DNA of 64,000 nucleotides from an uncultured Candidatus Saccharibacteria bacterium (lineage in GTDB: Bacteria > Patescibacteriota > Saccharimonadia > Saccharimonadales > Saccharimonadaceae), in contig CATXOC010000001.1 in NCBI GenBank assembly GCA_958399925.1, forward strand, positions 186,001 through 250,000, given 5' to 3'. Of the stretch, positions 26,207-34,687 are shown in pieces. Numbering within the stretch: the first letter of the stretch is position 1; the number at the start of each line of letters is the position of its first letter. The notes under the pieces were generated by a model. It ran no database searches. It was not told the origin of the DNA and worked only from the letters and a program-made list of their open reading frames with translations. Both the position numbers and the translations under genes were made by a program.

Positions 26207-26718
26207 TTTTGATTGCTCCTTACCATAACACTCAGGTTACGACCCGCCATTACAGGTTTATTGTCAGCCGTGGCGACATCGGAAAGGTCATCAAGTATTC
26301 GACCAAGTAGGGCTTGACCGACCTCGGGGTGCGCCATCTCACGACCGCGATACATCAATTGAATTTTGACCTTATCGCCGTCTAATAAGAACTTACGGAT
26401 TTTGCGTAGTTTAATGTCTAAATCATTCTGACCGATTTTTAGACCTAAGCGAATTTGCTTTAATTCACTACTGCGTGCATTCTTTTTGTTACGCTGCTGC
26501 TCCTTCATCTTTTGATACTGGTATTTACCCCAGTCAATGATTTTCGCAACAGGTGGCGTTGCAGTTGGTGAAATTTCTACTAGGTCGAGCCCTGCGTCGC
26601 GAGCCTGATTGAGGGCGTCACGCTTAGACATAATGCCTAGCTGCTCGCCATCTTGTCCAATCACACGAAGCTCGTGTGCACGAATCTCGCCATTAATCCG
26701 AATTGATTTGCTGGCTAT
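26194..26718 (-). CDS. infC: translation initiation factor IF-3 with non-canonical start
   Basis: IF-3 keeps the 30S subunit free and checks the initiator tRNA. The conserved N-terminal strand RINGEIRAHELRVIGQDGEQL is encoded upstream of the first conventional start (GTG 26664). No ATG, GTG, TTG or CTG occurs in frame upstream of that. The best start is ATA 26718-26716, with AAGGA (26730-26726) 7 bases before it; it gives 174 residues, normal for IF-3. Rare start codons on infC are known (AUU in E. coli) and allow autoregulation. tRNA-Asn lies 33 bases upstream on the same strand. Confidence 0.88.
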   Translation of the reverse strand: MASKSIRINGEIRAHELRVIGQDGEQLGIMSKRDALNQARDAGLDLVEISPTATPPVAKIIDWGKYQYQKMKEQQRNKKNARSSELKQIRLGLKIGQNDLDIKLRKIRKFLLDGDKVKIQLMYRGREMAHPEVGQALLGRILDDLSDVATADNKPVMAGRNLSVMVRSNQKCQK

Positions 26719-26751
26719 ATTAGGATCCTTACCTGAAATTAAATTATTATT

Positions 26752-26826
26752 TGGCTCCGGAGGCCGGATTCGAACCGGCGACCCATTGATTAACAGTCAA
26801 CTGCGCTACCGCTGCGCCACTCCGGA
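26752..26826 (-). tRNA. tRNA-Asn (GTT)
   Basis: Minus strand: acceptor TCCGGAG / CTCCGGA, anticodon loop CTGTTAA with GTT, T-arm GGTTCGAATCC, encoded CCA. It directly precedes infC and is probably co-transcribed. Confidence 0.96.
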
Positions 26827-26970
26827 ATATGCTGTTTCAAACGAAACACTAGATAGATTATATAGGTTATGTTCGTTTAGGTCAAGAGTAAAATGATATA
26901 AAGTATTTTTATACCTGAAAACTGAAAACCGAGCACTGAAAGCGCGTAAATATATGCATAGGTAATATTG

Positions 26971-28461
26971 CTATAACGTCATTTGGCGATATTGTAGAGC
27001 CTCGGCAGCATCGGTGACTTGGACAGTATTGTGTTGGTTGAGATCGGCGATTGTTGCGGCAACACGCATAACTTTAAAATAGCTACGGGCAGAAAGTTTG
27101 AGCTTGTCCGTGGCGGTAAGCAATAGATCGCTAGCTGCCTTGTCAAAATTAATCTTACTCTTTAGCTCTTTGTTGGTTAGGTTGGCGTTAAATTTACTCT
27201 GACGTTCAACTTCACGCTCGGTGGCGGCTAAAATTTCTTGGCGATATTTAGCGGCTAGGCGTTCGTTGCTGCCACGTACTAGATCCTTCTGTGGCACACG
27301 AGAGACTTGAACAAATAGATCGATGCGGTCTAGCAGCGGTCCAGAAATTTTCTTCTGATAATTCTGAATAAGTTGTTGACTGCAAGTGCATTCGTGATCG
27401 GGGTCGCCGTAATAACCACAAGGACAGGGGTTCATAGTGGCGAGTAGCATAAAATTAGCAGGATAAGTTGTCTTGCCGCTGACGCGGCTGATGTGAATTA
27501 CGTGGTCTTCTAATGGTTGACGCAATGATTCTAGTGTGCGGCTAGCAAATTCAGGAATTTCATCTAGGAATAGTACGCCATTATGAGCCAGAGATATTTC
27601 ACCGGGCTTAATGTTTGACCCGCCGCCGACTAATGCGACGTGTGATGCTGTGTGGTGGGGCGTGCGAAATGGTCGCGTAGTAATAATGTCATTAGACTCA
27701 TTGGCGAGTGAATAGATCTTGGTGGTTTCGAGCACTTCGCTACGTGTCATAGGTGGCAGTAGGCTAGGCAGAGCTTTAGCCAGCATAGTCTTGCCAGAGC
27801 CGGGTGGCCCACAAAATAAAATATTATGATGACCAGCAGCGGCTATTTCGAGTGCCCGTTTGGCTAATTTTTGGCCAAAAATGTCGTCGATTGAGTTTGA
27901 GTTAGCATAAGTATTTTGTACAACAGCTGGCTCGGCGCTAGTAAGGCGCTTTTCGCCGATCAGGTGCTGAATAACACAGTTAAGTGTGGTAGCCGGTACA
28001 ACGTTAACGTCATTTACTAGCGCTGCTTGCGTGGCATTCGCGGCCGGCAAAATGAATTCGGATAGTTCATTCTTTGCTGCGCATTCTGCAAAGTTTAATG
28101 CACCACGTACTGCATGCAAATCACCATTTAGTCCGAGCTCGCCGGCGAACAATGTTTTATTTACAGCATTTTGCTGTAGTTGGCCACTGGCAATTAGGAT
28201 GGATAACGCTATGGCAAGATCTAGATGAGTGCCATCTTTGGTAATATCAGCAGGAATTAGGTTGATGGTGACGCGCTTAGCGGGGAATTGATAGCCAGAA
28301 TTAGTGATTGCAGAACGTACGCGTTCGCGTGATTCACTAATAGCTTTATCGGCTAAGCCAACGATATTGAAAGCAGGGAGGCCTTTGGTGATGTCGCATT
28401 CGGCAGTCACAGTTACGGCGTCAAAGCCTCTGATAACTGCCGTCCTCACCCTTGAAATCAT
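26971..28461 (-). CDS. YifB/ComM-family Mg-chelatase-like AAA+ ATPase
   Basis: About 496 residues. An N-terminal Lon-protease-like domain (MISRVRTAVIRGFDAVTVTA, FNIVGLADKAISESRERVRSA) precedes an AAA+ domain with Walker A GPPGSGKTMLAKALPSLLPP, Walker B-like GVLFLDEIPEF, a cysteine-rich insertion CPCGYYGDPDHECTC and C-terminal helical domain. ComM is a branch-migration helicase that aids natural transformation; with the type IV pilus this hints at DNA uptake. The start is placed at 28461, where a TAATAT box lies 7 bases upstream, not at the earlier in-frame start at 28497. Confidence 0.9.
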   Translation of the reverse strand: MISRVRTAVIRGFDAVTVTAECDITKGLPAFNIVGLADKAISESRERVRSAITNSGYQFPAKRVTINLIPADITKDGTHLDLAIALSILIASGQLQQNAVNKTLFAGELGLNGDLHAVRGALNFAECAAKNELSEFILPAANATQAALVNDVNVVPATTLNCVIQHLIGEKRLTSAEPAVVQNTYANSNSIDDIFGQKLAKRALEIAAAGHHNILFCGPPGSGKTMLAKALPSLLPPMTRSEVLETTKIYSLANESNDIITTRPFRTPHHTASHVALVGGGSNIKPGEISLAHNGVLFLDEIPEFASRTLESLRQPLEDHVIHISRVSGKTTYPANFMLLATMNPCPCGYYGDPDHECTCSQQLIQNYQKKISGPLLDRIDLFVQVSRVPQKDLVRGSNERLAAKYRQEILAATEREVERQSKFNANLTNKELKSKINFDKAASDLLLTATDKLKLSARSYFKVMRVAATIADLNQHNTVQVTDAAEALQYRQMTL

Positions 28462-28578
28462 GAATAATATATTAGCACAAGCTGAATAATAGCGCAATAA
28501 ATGTGTAATAGCTAAAATATCCTAAATAAAAACGCTACTACTGTTAGATATAGTCATAAGCACAACAAATAGCAGGGG

Positions 28579-28607
28579 TTGATAAGTATAAGCATGTATG
28601 ATAGGAT
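28579..28607 (+). promoter_or_regulatory. promoter of ssrA
   Basis: TTGATA and TAGGAT with a 17-base spacer, 13 bases before the tmRNA 5' end. Confidence 0.6.
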
Positions 28608-28620
28608 ATATAGCATACGT

Positions 28621-29039
28621 GGGGCTGAATATGCTTCGACGGATGGAATTTAACAATCTAGTTTGCGAGTAGTTGACTACTTATAGTCATATAATAGATG
28701 CAAAATCTAAAGTTCAGGCATTTGCAGACACCATCAAGGAAGCTTTTGCTCCTAAGGTAGCTGCTGCCGTTGCTGCCTAGCTTAACTGCTAGTTTGTATA
28801 TATTTTATGCAGCCCGTTACCTCTCTGATGCAGAATAAGAGAATGGGTAGCGTCGACTTTATTCTGCTGGATCGTTTGATAGTCCCGCAGCTCATTCGAT
28901 CGAGAATTTATGCGGACGTGTAGAGACTATCTTTGTTGCTATCTTAGGTCTCTATATGCAAATTTGATAGTAACTAGACTTCGTAGAGAGCTAGAGTGTT
29001 ACCATGCGGACGCGGGGTCGGTACCCGCCAGCTCCACCA
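28621..29039 (+). ncRNA. ssrA: tmRNA
   Basis: One-piece tmRNA that rescues stalled ribosomes. The tRNA-like ends pair (GGGGCTG / CAGCTCC) and CCA is encoded. The tag frame runs 28700-28780: 26 residues starting AKSKVQAFADT and ending KVAAAVAA before TAG, so longer than the E. coli tag and ending AVAA in place of ALAA. The T-arm stem GCGGG / CCCGC encloses the loop GTCGGTA, which departs from the TTCRANY consensus. A terminator follows. Confidence 0.95.
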
Positions 29040-29051
29040 GGTATAATTTTC

Positions 29052-29086
29052 AAAAATACACCCAACTGCGAGAGGGTGTATTTTTA
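29052..29086 (+). terminator. terminator after ssrA
   Basis: AAAAATACACCC / GGGTGTATTTTT, loop AACTGCGAGA. Confidence 0.9.
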
Positions 29087-29172
29087 TTGCTGTGCCATAT
29101 TGTGTTACGTAATTAAGTACTACGTAAACTATATAAGGCACACTAATAATGTCGTTCTGCGTGTAACGCAAG

Positions 29173-29210
29173 AAAACGACCAGCTGCGAGAATTTACTGG
29201 TCGTTTTAGA
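29173..29210 (+). terminator. second terminator-like hairpin downstream of ssrA
   Basis: Perfect 10-bp stem AAAACGACCA / TGGTCGTTTT with a 15-base loop. It shares the loop core CTGCGAGA with the ssrA terminator 120 bases upstream. It may back up the first terminator or end a small transcript between them. Confidence 0.65.
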
Positions 29211-29940
29211 AGATAGATTTATGGTTGATAATTTTTGTTTTTGTGTGCGCTAGTTCATGGATAAATTTTGTATTCATGAACTATTAGTATAATAAACCAC
29301 TGCTAGAGCAGTGTCAATAATCTGCTAGTGGTAAAATTAACTACGAAATTAGTTGAACTTGTGGAAAACTTTTTTGTGGCTAGTATTGTGTTGTTGGATT
29401 TATAGCATAGGTTGCTGGTGCGCTTATAACTAACGAATCTCGCGCTGCTACGACATGGATTAGAAGGGACCAAGCATGTAATTGAATGCGGAAATTAAAT
29501 ATAGGACTAAGCGTGTGGTTGGATGTTGGATTGAACGCCGGATTGAATGTTGCCATGTGAGCGCTATGGCGCAACATCCGCTGGATTGAATGCTAGACTG
29601 AATGCACAATTTGGATCCGAGATTAGTGTGGGTAATTAACGCATAATTGAATGTAAAAATGAGATGGATTTTTAAGCTTATGCTGGTTTATAAAGTAAAC
29701 GTATTTTGTGCCTTAGTGTACCTAATATAGAAGCTCAAGTTTGGCTGGTTGATGTGCTTGTGTCAATCAATAAAGCTGGGACAATCGTTGTTATAGTTGC
29801 TATGTTGTAAATATTATATAATCATACCGCTTAGAAAATATACAATATTACAACGAAATATTGAATCACCATTCATAATAAGACGGGCGGCCTACATCAT
29901 AAATGTTGTGTATATAACATGCAATACCGATTGAGAATAG
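29211..29940 (+). other. gene-free stretch with degenerate ATTGAATG-type repeats
   Basis: No credible protein or known RNA gene. It contains a perfect hairpin CACTGCT-AG-AGCAGTG near 29303, TGTGGAAAACT (29360-29370, a possible DnaA-box-like site), and 29480-29660 holds several copies of (G)GATTGAAYG / AATTGAATG. An inverted repeat ATGTTGCCAT / ATGGCGCAACAT lies at 29547-29576. Confidence 0.5.
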
Positions 29941-29969
29941 TTGACATAAACGCTAATGTTTGCTAGTAT
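29941..29969 (+). promoter_or_regulatory. strong promoter before the large putative RNA
   Basis: Consensus TTGACA, 17-base spacer, TAGTAT. No open frame of significance follows for 640 bases. Confidence 0.75.
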
Positions 29970-29975
29970 AAGGTC

Positions 29976-30590
29976 AAGCTTGAAAGACAAAAATAACCAA
30001 GCAAAAATAATCATTCAGGTCTAATAAATTTAATTAAAACTGATTGGTTGCAAAGTTAAGTCAAAACAAATAGCTAGTACATTTAATCAAAATACTGACA
30101 TAGACATAGTTTATAAGAGCTATGGATGATATCGTTAATTGCAATTTGATAATGCAGACCGTATAAGTCGTTATTAATTGGATTGATTGTTCGTGATGGA
30201 AATGGCAGTAACCAGCACTCGTCTGGAGCGGTTTATATAGATCGTTCGGAGTGGTCTGATTCTGCCACTCTGTCACGAATACGCGTCGAGCGTAAAATAC
30301 CTACCCTTAAAAAGATATTCAGCTCCGCGGATATGCTCCCATTAGCGGGAGCGGTCAGTAAAAGGCTGTTCTGGTTGTGACACTAGGCGACTCGCGCCCT
30401 ATATATGTTGTTTTTGGCGGATGAGCATGTCGCACTTTAGACTTCGTCTACAACACGCCAGACAGCCTCTCTTATAGTTCTTTGTAGTCTCTGATGACTC
30501 GTACCTATAATTCAACTAGGTGGTAAGTCCAAATTAATTGCAACGTTGTATAGCCAAAGGCTAATTTGGATTTACTACCTGAATATACTA
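29976..30590 (+). ncRNA. putative large structured RNA, unassigned
   Basis: About 600 nt downstream of a consensus promoter with no credible open frame. Long-range pairings seen by eye: TTCGTGA (30190) / TCACGAA (30273) with inner TGGCAG / CTGCCA and CCAG / CTGG; GCTCCC-ATTAGC-GGGAGC at 30335-30352; GGCTGT-T-CTGG (30364) / CCAGACAGCC (30458), enclosing TAGAC-TTC-GTCTA; and an 18-bp stem 30519-30536 / 30562-30579 with two G-U-compatible changes. Several stems are G+C-rich in an A+T-rich setting. I cannot match it to a known class. The 3' end is uncertain and may be the last stem. Confidence 0.55.
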
Positions 30591-30604
30591 AAATCATAAT
30601 CGTA

Positions 30605-31006
30605 ATGAATCGACGAAAAATCGCTATTTTGGGTTTTACTATGCTACTGGTGTCGTCGGTAGCGTTGGCAGGCATATTGAATATGACTAATCCAACCGAT
30701 AGTGGTCCGTTAGGTATCTTGGCGGTTTTGATAGCGATTTATGTAGCAACGCTAGGGGCTGGCATGCTGATTGCTATGCTGGGTCATTATACATTTCATC
30801 TGATTGTGCCAATGAAAGTAGATGCTACGTTGTCGCGCCGTCTTAAGTATACGTACCGTCGCATTATTGCTGTCTGTGCAATTCTAGGCTTAGTGCCGAT
30901 ATTTGTGATATCGCTAAATTCAATTGGTCAGCTAGATTTTGTAGATGTCTTGTTAATCGCTGCAACAGAAGTGGTTGCATTATTCTACGTCTTAAAAAAG
31001 TTGTGA
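30605..31006 (+). CDS. small four-helix membrane protein, unknown
   Basis: A 133-residue protein starting MNRRKIAILGFT with four hydrophobic segments (about residues 7-24, 33-60, 82-102 and 107-131). The in-frame upstream start at 30566 lies inside the 18-bp RNA stem and is rejected. No family recognised. Confidence 0.7.
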   Translation: MNRRKIAILGFTMLLVSSVALAGILNMTNPTDSGPLGILAVLIAIYVATLGAGMLIAMLGHYTFHLIVPMKVDATLSRRLKYTYRRIIAVCAILGLVPIFVISLNSIGQLDFVDVLLIAATEVVALFYVLKKL

Positions 31007-31013
31007 TATTATC

Positions 31014-31050
31014 AACGTAGCATGAGCTGTGCTACGTTATTTTTATAAAG
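31014..31050 (+). terminator. terminator
   Basis: AACGTAGC / GCTACGTT hairpin followed by ATTTTTAT. Confidence 0.85.
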
Positions 31051-31071
31051 GTTATGGTATAATTTAGGTAT

Positions 31072-31545
31072 ATGGGCCAAAATGCAAACGAAAATGCAGT
31101 TAGATATAATCAGCAACCAGTCCAAACTGGAGCTAATTATAATATGCCCGTTCTGCAGACTGGCTATAATTCGGCACCTATGGCTCCTGGTCAGAATTAC
31201 AATCAAGCTCCAGCTATGCCTAATCCCGAACAGATGGCTGTACGTGCAGAGCAATTAGCGGCGCCATCGCAGCTGCCTGCCGCTGCTCAACCTGTATCGC
31301 CCGTGCCTCAGCCTGTTGCTACGCAGGCTCAGCGGGCGACATCTGTGGCCTCTGGTGTAGCCGATCCTGATAATGCCGCTGACCAAGATAAAATTGAGCA
31401 GGAATGGGTGGATAAGGCGAAGGAGGTGATTAGTAAAACTCAGCATGATCCGTTTGCACAGCAAATGAATATATCTATTATGATGCGTGATTACGTCAAG
31501 AAACGTTTTGGTAAGACAGTTGGTAAAGCGCCGGAGGTAAAATAA
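31072..31545 (+). CDS. Pro/Gln-rich protein in the secretion-ATPase operon
   Basis: A 157-residue protein with a Gln/Pro/Ala-rich, likely disordered first 100 residues and a conserved-looking C-terminal helical part (WVDKAKEVISKTQHDPFAQQ, YVKKRFGK). Similar short C-terminal modules are common in CPR genomes. Its stop overlaps the start of the large ATPase, so the two probably act together. TATAAT ends 8 bases before the ATG, another near-leaderless start. Confidence 0.75.
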   Translation: MGQNANENAVRYNQQPVQTGANYNMPVLQTGYNSAPMAPGQNYNQAPAMPNPEQMAVRAEQLAAPSQLPAAAQPVSPVPQPVATQAQRATSVASGVADPDNAADQDKIEQEWVDKAKEVISKTQHDPFAQQMNISIMMRDYVKKRFGKTVGKAPEVK

Positions 31546-34511
31546 TGGATATAAACGCGCTGATCGCCTCATTGATCGCCATCACAATGTTTGCAGCGTT
31601 TATCGCAGGTATTATATTCATTGTGTTTATCCAATATCGCAAGAAGCTACGTGAACGCAAAAATTATGAGCGTAGCCTGAAAATGGTGCCGATTCTTATT
31701 CATCTACCTCCGCCGAGTGAAGATATTCAGATTGGCGGCCGCGATGCGCGCGATGTAATGGATGAAATGATTTCGCAGGCGCAAATCATGTACGATGTTA
31801 TATTGTCGACGGCGACTAAAGGGTTTAAGAGCAAACTCTATGGGCAACGACATATCTCGTTCGAGGTTGTGGCGCACGGCGGTTTGATTCATTATTATGC
31901 GGTTGTGCCGGTTGTGTTGATCGATAATATTAAGCAGGCAATTATCGCAGCTTATCCAACTGCTCGCTTAGAAGAAGTCGAAGAACTAAATTTGTTCAAC
32001 GAGGTTAGTAAAATTGCTGGTACGTTGGGTGGTGAATTTACGCTAACTAAGCCATACGAGTTCCCGATTGCAACATACAAAGATATTAAGCGCGATGCGA
32101 CAGGTGCCATACTAAATGCACTATCGATGGCACAACGTGGTGATGGTGTCGGTTTACAAATTTTACTCAGACCAGCGAACGATAGTTGGGTAAAAGAAAT
32201 TAATTCCCGCGCCGAAGACATTCGGGACGGCAAGAAGAATGCTAGCAGTGGTAAGTCTAGTGGGCCAGACTTAAGTTATTTTACACAAATTTTTGAAGCA
32301 CTTTGGAAGCCACCGACGTCAGACGATAAAGACAAAGCAAAAGACAAGAAACCGCTCAGTGGAGTTGATCAGGCGCGTGTCGAGGCAATGGAAGAGAAGG
32401 CGAAGTATGCGGGCTATGAAGTCAAGATTCGCTTGGTGGCATCATGTGCAAACTCGCAACGCTCGCACACTATGATTAATAACGTAGTGTCGGCGTTTGC
32501 ACTATTCAATTCGCCAACCAACAACGGCTTTAAGTTTACGCCAGCCCGCAACATCGAACAGTTTGTGACTGATTATATTATGCGTTTCTTCCCGCAGGAG
32601 GATAGCTCAATGATACTTAATACTATTGAGCTAGCCTCGCTATTCCATTTGCCTGATCAAACCAACGTACCGTCTTCACAGGTTGAACGCCAACACTTCA
32701 AGGAAGTCGATGGGCCGTCGCAAATTATGGATCAGGGATTATTATTGGGTTATAACTCCTATCGTGGACGCAAGAAGGCGATTCGACTGAGTGATAATGA
32801 TCGTCGCCGACACTTGTATGTCATGGGTGCGACTGGTATGGGTAAGTCGATCTTCCTGGAAAACTTGGCGCTGCAGGATATGATGTCGGGTAAGGGCTTT
32901 GCCTTTATCGATCCGCATGGCGATAGTGCTGAAAAGCTACTATCGATGATACCAAAAGAGCGTGTTGATGATGTGGTGTATTTTGATCCTGCTGATATGG
33001 ATAATCCGGTTGGCATGAATTTGTTCGAGATTGACCCGAACGATCCCGATCCAGAGCGTACGCAGGATTATATTATTTCCGAGACATTGAATATGCTGCG
33101 TTCGTTATACGACCCGAACAATCAGGGCATTGTGGGACCACGTATGTTTAATATTGTGCGCAACGCAGCGCTACTACTGATGGCTGATCCAGCTGGGGGT
33201 ACTTTCATGGATATCCCGTATGTGCTAACTGACCCAGAATACGCTAAGCCAAAGATTAAGTATCTAAAGAATCAACGTGCAATCAACTTCTGGACCAAAG
33301 AGTGGCCAGCTTCGCAACGCAGTAATGATGCTGGTGAGGTTACGTCGTGGGTAGTCTCGAAATGGGCGGACTTTGAAAATACTATGATGAGTAATATTTT
33401 AGGTCAGGTTCATTCGTCGCTAAATATTCGCGAAATTATGGATAATCGCAAGATTCTATTAGTTAACCTATCGAAGGGTAGGCTAGGTGAAATGCCAGCG
33501 AAATTGTTAGGTATGGTATTTGTTATGAAGTTTCAGGCGGCTGCCATGTCGCGTGCTAATATTCCAGAGTCCGAGCGCAAGGACTTCTGCTTGTTTGTGG
33601 ACGAGTTCCAGAACTTTGCTACTGACTCATTTGAATCGATTCTGTCGGAGGCACGTAAATACCACCTAAGCCTAACGGTGGCAAACCAGTTTATTACTCA
33701 GCTAACTGACAAAATTCGTGGTGCTATCATGGGCAACACTGGCTCATTTGTTATTGGGCGTGTTGGTTCTGAGGATGCAGAAAATATTGTTAAGCTTTTC
33801 GCGCCAGTGTTCGACACCGAAGACTTGCAGTACATGCCAAACTATACAGCGGCAGTTAAGATGTTGCTAAATGGCGCTCCAACGTCGCCGTTTTCAATGA
33901 ATCTGCCACCGCCAATGGGTCATGCCAACCCTAAGCTAGGCGAGGCGTTGCGCAAATTATCCGCGGCGAAATATGGTCGTCCACGCATGGAGGTGGAAGC
34001 CGAGATTCGCAAACGGCATACTACAGTGGCCGTGACAAAGCAAGCGGCGAAACCTGTAACAAAGATTGCTGGCAAAACGGGCGCTGAGTCTGGTGCAACG
34101 CCTAGTCGTCCAAGTTTTCTAGATGAATGGTTAAGCAAACGTACGCATCGCCCAGCAGGGCTGGTTCCTACTGATGGTCAGCCTGTGCAGTCAGCGCAAC
34201 CTATGCAAACTGCACAACCTATGATGCAGCGGCAGACCGTGCAACGACCGCAAGTGCCACAACAGCACTCGTTACCGCAACAGTCTGGTCGATTGTCGCA
34301 ACCGATGTCGCAGTATTCGCCGCAACCAGTGGCTCGACCAGTGCAACCAGTACCACAGCAGTCTCTATATACAGCGCCACAAGTGCCGCAAGCGCCAACC
34401 ATGCCGACTAGACCAGCCAATCCAACCGCTCAAGGCGCATATAGTCAGCCTAGTTTGCCGAACAAGCCTACCGACGATGGATCGGGTGGATTTGTGATTA
34501 ATCTGCACTAA
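31545..34511 (+). CDS. VirD4/TraD-like membrane ATPase
   Basis: A 988-residue protein with one N-terminal membrane helix (residues 8-28), a long intermediate domain, an ATPase domain with Walker A GATGMGKS (428-435), FAFIDPHGDSAEKLL and Walker B FCLFVDEFQNFATD, then a Pro/Gln-rich tail from about residue 870. It matches type IV secretion coupling ATPases (TraD/TraG, DUF87-type). No other mating-pair genes are in the window, so it may serve protein or DNA transport across the contact envelope. The tail resembles the composition of its upstream partner. Confidence 0.85.
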   Translation: MDINALIASLIAITMFAAFIAGIIFIVFIQYRKKLRERKNYERSLKMVPILIHLPPPSEDIQIGGRDARDVMDEMISQAQIMYDVILSTATKGFKSKLYGQRHISFEVVAHGGLIHYYAVVPVVLIDNIKQAIIAAYPTARLEEVEELNLFNEVSKIAGTLGGEFTLTKPYEFPIATYKDIKRDATGAILNALSMAQRGDGVGLQILLRPANDSWVKEINSRAEDIRDGKKNASSGKSSGPDLSYFTQIFEALWKPPTSDDKDKAKDKKPLSGVDQARVEAMEEKAKYAGYEVKIRLVASCANSQRSHTMINNVVSAFALFNSPTNNGFKFTPARNIEQFVTDYIMRFFPQEDSSMILNTIELASLFHLPDQTNVPSSQVERQHFKEVDGPSQIMDQGLLLGYNSYRGRKKAIRLSDNDRRRHLYVMGATGMGKSIFLENLALQDMMSGKGFAFIDPHGDSAEKLLSMIPKERVDDVVYFDPADMDNPVGMNLFEIDPNDPDPERTQDYIISETLNMLRSLYDPNNQGIVGPRMFNIVRNAALLLMADPAGGTFMDIPYVLTDPEYAKPKIKYLKNQRAINFWTKEWPASQRSNDAGEVTSWVVSKWADFENTMMSNILGQVHSSLNIREIMDNRKILLVNLSKGRLGEMPAKLLGMVFVMKFQAAAMSRANIPESERKDFCLFVDEFQNFATDSFESILSEARKYHLSLTVANQFITQLTDKIRGAIMGNTGSFVIGRVGSEDAENIVKLFAPVFDTEDLQYMPNYTAAVKMLLNGAPTSPFSMNLPPPMGHANPKLGEALRKLSAAKYGRPRMEVEAEIRKRHTTVAVTKQAAKPVTKIAGKTGAESGATPSRPSFLDEWLSKRTHRPAGLVPTDGQPVQSAQPMQTAQPMMQRQTVQRPQVPQQHSLPQQSGRLSQPMSQYSPQPVARPVQPVPQQSLYTAPQVPQAPTMPTRPANPTAQGAYSQPSLPNKPTDDGSGGFVINLH

Positions 34512-34623
34512 AATAGTGTTCGTAGCAGAAGTAATGGCTCCGAAATGAACGTTATGACTCGTGCACAAAATATGTGTTCATTATAACAAATTTGCCCGCA
34601 TAAGGCCTGTGAGCGCCCTATAA

Positions 34624-34653
34624 TTGACGCTAACAGATAACATCTGATATAAT
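34624..34653 (+). promoter_or_regulatory. promoter of gyrB-gyrA
   Basis: TTGACG and TATAAT with an 18-base spacer; leader of about 30 bases with GAGAGGGAAGAG before the ATG, so this operon is not leaderless. Confidence 0.7.
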
Positions 34654-34687
34654 ACCAACTAGTTAAGTAAACGAGAGGGAAGAGATA

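Noticed and set aside
29211..29940. Minus-strand frames (for example near 29380-29577) as genes
   Set aside because: They are short and repeat-derived and lack ribosome sites or -10/ATG spacing seen elsewhere in the window.
34150..34440. Repetitive CAA/CAG/CCG-rich DNA as a possible repeat array or CRISPR
   Set aside because: It encodes the in-frame Pro/Gln-rich tail of the TraD-like ATPase; there are no regular spacers.
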